In this document: positions 7,336 to 10,930 of the stretch, piece by piece
Layout: each line of letters starts with the position of its first letter
Position numbering within the stretch: position 1 is the first letter of the stretch
Assembly (NCBI GenBank): GCA_021827445.1
Contig: JAKAVW010000073.1
Coordinates: 1-10,930, forward strand
Length of the DNA stretch: 10,930 nt
Source: Pseudomonadota bacterium
GTDB taxonomy: Bacteria; Pseudomonadota; Gammaproteobacteria; Acidithiobacillales; Acidithiobacillaceae
Direction: 5' to 3'
Notes under the pieces: generated by a model
The model's database searches: none
Told to the model about the DNA's origin: nothing
The model's input: the letters and a program-made list of their open reading frames with translations, nothing else
Position numbers and translations under genes: made by a program

Positions 7336-7779
7336 ATGGACAGAGCAGAGTTATCGGCGTTAATCGTATCACAGAAAAATGTGTTGAATTTTCAGTGGAG
7401 TCAAATCTGTAAACAGTTAGGAGCTAGTAAGGAGTGGTGTACCGCTGCATTATTGGGGCAGATGCCATTATCTCCCGATCAGGCACGGAAAGCGGTTGAG
7501 CTTCTCCATCTACCGAAAGAGGCTGAGAGACTTCTTCAGGAAATACCTATGCGGGGATGCCTGCCCTCTGCCGTACCTACCGATCCGACGATCTATCGGC
7601 TCTATGAAATCCTTCAAGTTTATGGCACGACCATAAAAGAATTGATTCACGAGGAGTTCGGGGATGGTATCATGAGTGCAATAGACTTCTCTATGGACAT
7701 TCAACGGGTCAAAGATGAACATGGTGACAGAGTACAGATTGTATTGAATGGCAAGCATCTGAAATACAAGACGTACTGA
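7336..7779 (+). CDS. cynS: Cyanate hydratase (cyanase)
   Basis: The 147-residue protein matches cyanase throughout. It has an N-terminal helical DNA-binding-like domain (residues 1-70) and a C-terminal catalytic domain with YRLYEILQVYGTT, HEEFGDGIMSAIDF and the ending LNGKHLKYKTY. The catalytic triad residues R88, E91 and S114 are present with the same spacing as R96, E99 and S122 of the E. coli enzyme. Cyanase converts cyanate and bicarbonate to ammonia and carbon dioxide through carbamate, as a decamer in the cytoplasm. The start has aagga at 7322-7326 upstream. The usual partners (carbonic anhydrase cynT, transporter cynX, regulator cynR) are not in the window. In an autotroph it could detoxify cyanate from thiocyanate or supply nitrogen; that is inference. 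Confidence 0.95.
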   Translation: MDRAELSALIVSQKNVLNFQWSQICKQLGASKEWCTAALLGQMPLSPDQARKAVELLHLPKEAERLLQEIPMRGCLPSAVPTDPTIYRLYEILQVYGTTIKELIHEEFGDGIMSAIDFSMDIQRVKDEHGDRVQIVLNGKHLKYKTY

Positions 7780-7819
7780 GTGCTACAGACCTTTCCAAAT
7801 CCCACGCAAAGGAGTAACC

Positions 7820-8143
7820 ATGAGCATCTTGCATGAACTAGAAGAAGCAAAGAGGGCCAAAGAGGCGGCAGACAGGAGAGTAGAGGAGCTGCTGGGCAGA
7901 GCTAAAGAGGAAGGGTTGGAACAAATCCGCACCATCGTCAAAGAACTGGGGTTGACAGCAAATGACCTCAGCAAACTCGTTTCCGGACCAACGAAGACCC
8001 GGCAAACACGTAAAGCTGCAGCATTCTGGTACAGAAATCCGGTAGACGCTAGTAAAGTGTGGAAGGGCGCAGGTCCCAAGCCAGCTTGGCTGAAAGAGCT
8101 GAGCAATGAGGCGCAAGAAGCCTGCAAAGTGACTGTAGGTTAA
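7820..8143 (+). CDS. H-NS-like nucleoid-associated DNA-binding protein
   Basis: The 107-residue protein has the H-NS layout. An N-terminal coiled-coil dimerisation helix (about residues 3-45: HELEEAKRAKEAADRRVEEL, then RAKEEGLEQIRTIVKELGL) is followed by a basic linker (TKTRQTRKAA) and a C-terminal domain with FWYRNP (69-74), WKGAG (81-85) and PKPAWLKEL (86-94). Family members silence AT-rich foreign DNA by inserting a short loop, usually with an R-G-R type core, into the minor groove. Here the loop reads G-A-G-P-K-P, without the central arginines, so binding strength or specificity may differ. The start follows a strong aaaggag, spaced five bases. The next gene follows after five bases, and cynS ends 40 bases before. 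It is probably the first gene of the small operon that follows. Confidence 0.82.
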   Translation: MSILHELEEAKRAKEAADRRVEELLGRAKEEGLEQIRTIVKELGLTANDLSKLVSGPTKTRQTRKAAAFWYRNPVDASKVWKGAGPKPAWLKELSNEAQEACKVTVG

Positions 8144-8148
8144 AAATC

Positions 8149-9165
8149 ATGTCCATATCGAACACCAGCAACACCGCTTCTCCACAGGCTGTAGTGCTGG
8201 CCGATCTTGCCAGCCGTTACTTGATTGAGGATGACTTTTCTTTGGAATCTCAACTGGGCGAAGCTATTGACGCCCTGCTGGTGGAGGAAGACGAAGACAC
8301 TCTACGATCCGTCTCCCTTATTCTGCTCGATAAAGATCCCGAAGCAGAGGGAGGGTTTTGGGACTATGCCCGAGAACGTGCTGAGATGTTTCTCACCGAA
8401 GAGGGCATGGTGACCACGTTGTTTGCCATCCCTGTGCTGAATCCTGACAAAATCAGTGGATTCTCTGCCGACAAGGCTAGTGCTGCCTTTGTGAAACATG
8501 GCCTTGCTTGTCGGAATGCCCAGGTGACCTTTTATCCGGCTCCAGTGGACGGCAACCACTTGTTGAACATGTCGCCGGTAGAGATTTTTCGTCTGCATAC
8601 CGCCCTGAATAATGATCGTTACGCAGTGGCAGGGATGCTGGGTACGCAGGAATATGCAGAAGAGAATCATCCCTACGTCTGTTTTGTCGGGATCATCACT
8701 TATCCGGCACAGATGCCCGGACATTGCCTGGCCTGGGAGCTGGCTGTAGAGGAATATCTCAATCGTGTGAAGTGCTGGGCAGAGCATGTGGATCATGATG
8801 TGCTGGGGTTATCGTCACCGGGCAACGCTCTGGGTATTCCGGGACGCTTCGTTTTTGCGGTAAAAGAAGGAGCGCAAGAGTATCAAGAACTGATTCTCGT
8901 AGAATTCATTAACAATGTCGTCGCCGCTAATCATGGAGGAATACTGGCCAGACTGACAGACCATCCTGTAATGGACGGTATGACCTTGGAGCTATATGAC
9001 TCACATCACCCGCATGGCGCTCTATTTATGTCCTGGAAGCATTTGGAAGAATCACGCGCTGAGGTCATAGAACGGGTCTTCGATCTACTTAGAAAATTCG
9101 GGGTCTTGGGTATTATCTTTGATGATTATGTCCATGAGGAAAGCTCTGGGGAGGCGCTGCACTAA
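8149..9165 (+). CDS. Conserved-looking protein of unknown function, 338 residues
   Basis: I do not recognise this protein with confidence. It starts with a Ser/Thr/Asn-rich stretch (SISNTSNTASPQ). An acidic helical region follows (about residues 20-85, with VEEDEDTLRS and FWDYARERAEMFLTEEG), then an alpha/beta body (about 88-310) with TTLFAIPVLNPD, YVCFVGIITYPAQMPG, GRFVFAVKEG and ELILVEFINNVVAANHGG. It ends with FGVLGIIFDDYVHEESSG. There is no signal peptide, membrane span or clear catalytic motif. The layout (helical acidic N-terminus, mixed body, closing hydrophobic strand with acidic residues) recalls DUF2863-type proteins of betaproteobacteria, but this is a weak impression. It lies 5 bases after the H-NS-like gene and 1 base before the pRiA4b-like gene, so the three are almost surely one transcript. 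The reading frame is complete and codon use looks normal, so it should be expressed. Confidence 0.75.
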   Translation: MSISNTSNTASPQAVVLADLASRYLIEDDFSLESQLGEAIDALLVEEDEDTLRSVSLILLDKDPEAEGGFWDYARERAEMFLTEEGMVTTLFAIPVLNPDKISGFSADKASAAFVKHGLACRNAQVTFYPAPVDGNHLLNMSPVEIFRLHTALNNDRYAVAGMLGTQEYAEENHPYVCFVGIITYPAQMPGHCLAWELAVEEYLNRVKCWAEHVDHDVLGLSSPGNALGIPGRFVFAVKEGAQEYQELILVEFINNVVAANHGGILARLTDHPVMDGMTLELYDSHHPHGALFMSWKHLEESRAEVIERVFDLLRKFGVLGIIFDDYVHEESSGEALH

Positions 9166-9166
9166 A

Positions 9167-9586
9167 ATGAAGATGCTTTCACTGAAGATTGAGCTAGAAG
9201 GCATTGAACCCCCAATCTGGCGCAGGATAAAGATCGCATCCTCGCAGAACCTGTGGAGCTTGCATAATGTGATTCAAGTGGCTATGGGCTGGACGGGGAG
9301 TCACATGCACGAATTCATCATCAAAAAAGTTCGATATGGCCAAACAGATGAAGAAATGGACGAGGTGAACGAGTTTTATGGTGTCGAGATCAAAGATTGC
9401 CCATCCTCAAGGCAAATACCATGCAACCGTTCTCTCGCTTCTTCACATGTGCGAAACATATGCCAAGTGACCGCGCGTGCTACGGTTTCCGTGCTGGGTA
9501 AATCTCTAACTTCATCAAGTATCGCTTCCTGGTTCATGATGCCTCTCCTTGTCCGCAGAGAATCAGTAAAAGTCACCGTAACATAA
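9167..9586 (+). pseudogene. pRiA4b ORF-3-like protein, N-terminal part with a foreign tail
   Basis: From the ATG at 9167 the protein reads LKIELEGIEPPIWRRI, then LWSLHNVIQVAMGWTGSHMHEFII and RYGQTDEEMDE. This is the N-terminal half of the pRiA4b ORF-3-like family, found on plasmids and as a passenger of some insertion sequences; its function is not known. Beyond about residue 75 (near 9390-9400) the family pattern vanishes. The expected segment with FDFGDDW is missing, and the remaining residues (SSRQIPCNRSLASS…) look like chance reading of a segment whose own gene is on the other strand. The open frame therefore runs on to 9586 by accident. An ATG further upstream at 9119 is in frame, but it lies inside the previous gene and is unlikely to be used. 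The start one base after the previous stop fits translational coupling. Confidence 0.7.
9376..9537 (-). CDS. Small ORF or antitoxin-like fragment on the minus strand
   Basis: Reading leftwards from the ATG at 9537, the frame gives MNQEAILDEVRDLPSTETVA, then RAVTWHMFRTCEEARERL and a short tail, 53 residues. The start is well supported: aaggag (plus-strand ctcctt at 9545-9550) lies seven bases before the ATG, an ideal spacing. The opening resembles the first helix of small DUF2281/VapB-like antitoxins (MxxEAxLDEVRxLP), but no further family motif is seen. The last part runs into the pRiA4b-like gene, so the 3' end is probably replaced at the junction near 9400. Either a truncated gene or a short unknown protein; low confidence. 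Confidence 0.35.
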   Translation of the reverse strand: MNQEAILDEVRDLPSTETVARAVTWHMFRTCEEARERLHGICLEDGQSLISTP

Positions 9587-9652
9587 GTTCTACGCCAAAA
9601 CAAAAAACCAAAGCCTAGCCCATGTTTGACACCCCACTAAATTTTCTCAACT

Positions 9653-9664
9653 ACTACCGGTAGT
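9653..9664. repeat. 12-bp perfect palindrome actaccggtagt
   Basis: The sequence reads the same on both strands and lies about 50 bases beyond the transposase stop. It could form a small hairpin or be a protein binding site, perhaps part of the end of the insertion-sequence remnant. No role is shown. Confidence 0.4.
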
Positions 9665-9712
9665 TGCAATGCGAAAAATCGGCGAGTGGTACTACAAACG
9701 CGTTGCCATGGG

Positions 9713-10066
9713 TTAGATGATCTGTTTTTTGATGCCTCCAGGGTTGCTGGGTAAATTAAGCAGTGTAAGAATTTCTCGCAATTCTGGGTCAGGCACTGTT
9801 GCCTTGCGCACATGCAGGGTGCGTCCGTCGCGCTGACGGAAGGTGACCGTCACCCGCTGCCGCACGCTGAGGATCTCGCGCAAACGTGACCAGCCATGGT
9901 GCAAGCCGTGACCGCGCAAACGCGCACGGATCACCTGGACCACCTGATAGGCGAGCACGGTGATGAACAGGTGCTCTTCGGCACGGTCTTCGAACGTCTG
10001 GTGGTTGCTGAGGATGATCGCATTACGGCGACGCTGGTCAACGATGACTTGTGGGATGCGTACCAT
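9713..10066 (-). pseudogene. Transposase, C-terminal fragment (IS4 superfamily, IS1634-like)
   Basis: The 117-residue minus-strand frame contains EDRAEEHLFITVLAYQVVQV, then HHGWSRLREILSVRQRVTVTF and GRTLHVRKATVPDPELREIL, and ends GGIKKQII. This is the typical C-terminus of IS1634-like DDE transposases: the EHLFI segment carries the last catalytic glutamate region, and the RTLHVRKAT strand follows. The first two catalytic aspartates would be upstream and are missing. Before the ATG at 10066 only four more codons are open before a stop, and residues 1-30 already fit the family poorly, so the truncation point is near 10000-10080. It is not expected to be functional. Confidence 0.8.
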
Positions 10067-10076
10067 GAACCACCGG

Positions 10077-10167
10077 TGTTACGCAGTAACGATTGATCTC
10101 ACCACTCACAGACCGATTACACGAAAACGGTTTCTTCGCGCACTGACCGTATTGTTACTGCGTAACA
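10077..10167. repeat. 91-bp segment bounded by perfect 14-bp inverted repeats
   Basis: Tgttacgcagtaac at 10077-10090 is the exact reverse complement of gttactgcgtaaca at 10154-10167. Each copy is itself nearly palindromic (gttac-gca-gtaac), so each can fold alone, or the two can pair across 63 bases. Between them lies no gene. The segment sits between the truncated transposase and dedA. It could be the ends of a miniature element, a scar of excision, or a pair of binding sites. No clear flanking target duplication was found. Confidence 0.6.
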
Positions 10168-10230
10168 GAACCTAAAATGCCCTCATCCACCAGCCAAAAT
10201 AATTGTCGCCGAGCACCCAATCGCGTATTC

Positions 10231-10758
10231 TTATGCCAGCGGCACATATCCCGCCACCCACCAGCTCCCAGCACCCCATACCAGAACCCAAGCCACAGCG
10301 CCCAGGAAACTCCACCAGGCGAAGCGCCAGAAACCCATCTTGGCATTGCCCGCCACATAACCCTGCAGTTGCCGCAAGGGAACGAGGAGGCGCCCCAGCA
10401 TGACCGCCACTGGACCATGTCGTTTGAAAAAACGATCCGTCTTCTCCAGGCGCGACGCAGTGATCCCAATCCACCGACCCCAGCGCAGCGGGACAAGATG
10501 ACCGAACCGGCTGCCGAGGCCGTAAGCCCCATAATTTCCCAGAGTAGCGGCGATAACGGCCACCGGAATAAGCGGCCAGATGGAGAGTGCGCCATACCTG
10601 ACTAAAAAACCCGCTGCCACCAGTATGGATTCCGCAGGCATGAATAGCACGCCGAAACTATCAAGGAAGAGAGCACCGGATATGGCCCACAACCCGTATC
10701 GATGGATGATGGGCAATGCCGAGTGAACGGCAGAAAGCAGAAACGGCGGAATATTCAC
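10231..10758 (-). CDS. DedA/VTT-domain inner membrane protein
   Basis: The 175-residue protein has the DedA pattern: an N-terminal amphipathic region, FLDSFGVLFMPAESILVAAG (about 31-50, with the family glutamate E43), a short membrane stretch, GNYGAYGLGSRFG (74-86), and the hallmark GRLLVPLRQLQGYVAG (122-137, with R123 and R129) followed by NAKM, then C-terminal hydrophobic spans. In the GDxxxY motif the usual aspartate is asparagine (N75). DedA proteins are thought to be proton-driven lipid scramblases or flippases needed for envelope homeostasis. The start is a GTG at 10758 with gggag (plus ctccc at 10766-10770), spaced seven bases. The protein is somewhat shorter than many DedA members (around 200) but complete. 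It faces the other genes convergently and may mark the return to chromosomal backbone. Confidence 0.85.
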   Translation of the reverse strand: MNIPPFLLSAVHSALPIIHRYGLWAISGALFLDSFGVLFMPAESILVAAGFLVRYGALSIWPLIPVAVIAATLGNYGAYGLGSRFGHLVPLRWGRWIGITASRLEKTDRFFKRHGPVAVMLGRLLVPLRQLQGYVAGNAKMGFWRFAWWSFLGAVAWVLVWGAGSWWVAGYVPLA

Positions 10759-10809
10759 GGATTATCTCCCTTGACGGGATTCCATCATCACTATCAGATC
10801 CGGTTTTCG

Positions 10810-10929
10810 TCAACCATTTCCGACTCTCAGCATCCCCCGACCATGACAACGAGGGCAGGGCTTGGGCCATCGCCAATCCTGCGCACTCACCACACGCGCG
10901 TACCGGTAAACCGCTTTCCTGCCATAAGG
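10810..10929 (-). CDS. C-terminal end of an unidentified protein with a CxxC motif (partial)
   Basis: On the minus strand a frame is open from the right edge to a stop at 10810. It encodes 39 residues, including AVYRYARVVSAQDW, then WPKPCPRCHGRGML, and ends RVGNG. The CPRC pair and the aromatic WRWPKP stretch look like real protein, perhaps half of a zinc-binding knuckle. It would end 51 bases before the dedA GTG, in the same direction, so the two could be co-transcribed. A second frame is also open across this stretch, so the call is tentative, and I cannot name the family. Confidence 0.4.
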   Translation of the reverse strand, partial: PYGRKAVYRYARVVSAQDWRWPKPCPRCHGRGMLRVGNG

Positions 10930-10930
10930 T

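Larger units (their letters stand above)
9640..10090 (-). mobile_element. Remnant of an IS4/IS1634-type insertion sequence
   Basis: This segment holds the 3' end of a transposase gene and the non-coding stretch after it. The left limit is a guess, because the terminal repeat cannot be identified without the full element. The right limit is where the transposase frame is cut by a stop at 10079-10081, inside the left copy of a 14-bp inverted repeat. The N-terminal and central parts of the transposase are absent, so the element cannot move by itself. Confidence 0.55.

Noticed and set aside
7250..7363. 37-codon plus-strand frame overlapping the end of the YgjP-like gene and the start of cynS
   Set aside because: Overlaps two solid genes, has no ribosome binding site of note, and its sequence shows no pattern; likely chance.
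10155..10605. Open frames on both strands over the dedA gene
   Set aside because: Shadows of dedA, whose membrane segments and GRxxxPxRxxxxxxAG-type motif are clear in its own frame.
10661..10876. Minus-strand frame with ATG at 10876 running into the dedA 5' end
   Set aside because: Overlaps the start of dedA and its ribosome binding site; the competing frame with the CPRC motif looks more protein-like.
1..10930. CRISPR array, tRNA, rRNA or riboswitch
   Set aside because: No regularly spaced repeats were seen, and no cloverleaf-like or conserved RNA segment stood out on either strand by eye.

Overview
The window looks like an accessory region of a moderately GC-rich gammaproteobacterium or close relative. 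An acidophilic sulfur or iron oxidiser of the Acidithiobacillus type is my best guess, from the mix of type I restriction, RelBE/StbDE-type toxin-antitoxin, cyanase, an H-NS-like protein and a DedA protein. This is inference: the window has no rRNA or tRNA gene to settle it.

Positions 1-7260, all on +, hold a type I restriction-modification locus: the 3' end of hsdM, hsdS with two target-recognition domains, hsdR, and a YgjP-type zinc metallopeptidase gene that overlaps the end of hsdR. The locus is not compact. Between hsdS and hsdR lie a HugZ/PNPOx-like flavin or haem-binding-fold gene, a six-helix FUSC-like membrane protein gene, possibly a tiny membrane ORF, and a decayed toxin-antitoxin module. 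In that module the antitoxin has lost its C-terminus and is fused in frame to the start of a RelE-type toxin, which then carries a 7-base frameshift and a missing beta-strand segment.

Positions 7336-9400, also on +, hold a complete cyanase gene (cynS) with all three catalytic residues, then a tightly packed set: an H-NS-like protein lacking the usual central arginines of its DNA-binding loop, a 338-residue protein I cannot assign, and the first part of a pRiA4b ORF-3-like protein. The last gene loses its family pattern near 9390-9400, where a rearrangement has joined it to a fragment with a gene start on the opposite strand.

Positions 9400-10930 read mainly on -. They hold a small ORF with a strong ribosome binding site, the C-terminal third or so of an IS4/IS1634-type transposase, a 91-bp segment bounded by perfect 14-bp inverted repeats, a DedA/VTT membrane protein gene, and at the right edge the end of another reading frame with a CxxC motif. 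The window therefore moves from a working defence locus with passenger genes, through a nucleoid-protein cassette, to a scarred junction full of mobile-element remnants, then to what may be chromosomal backbone (dedA).
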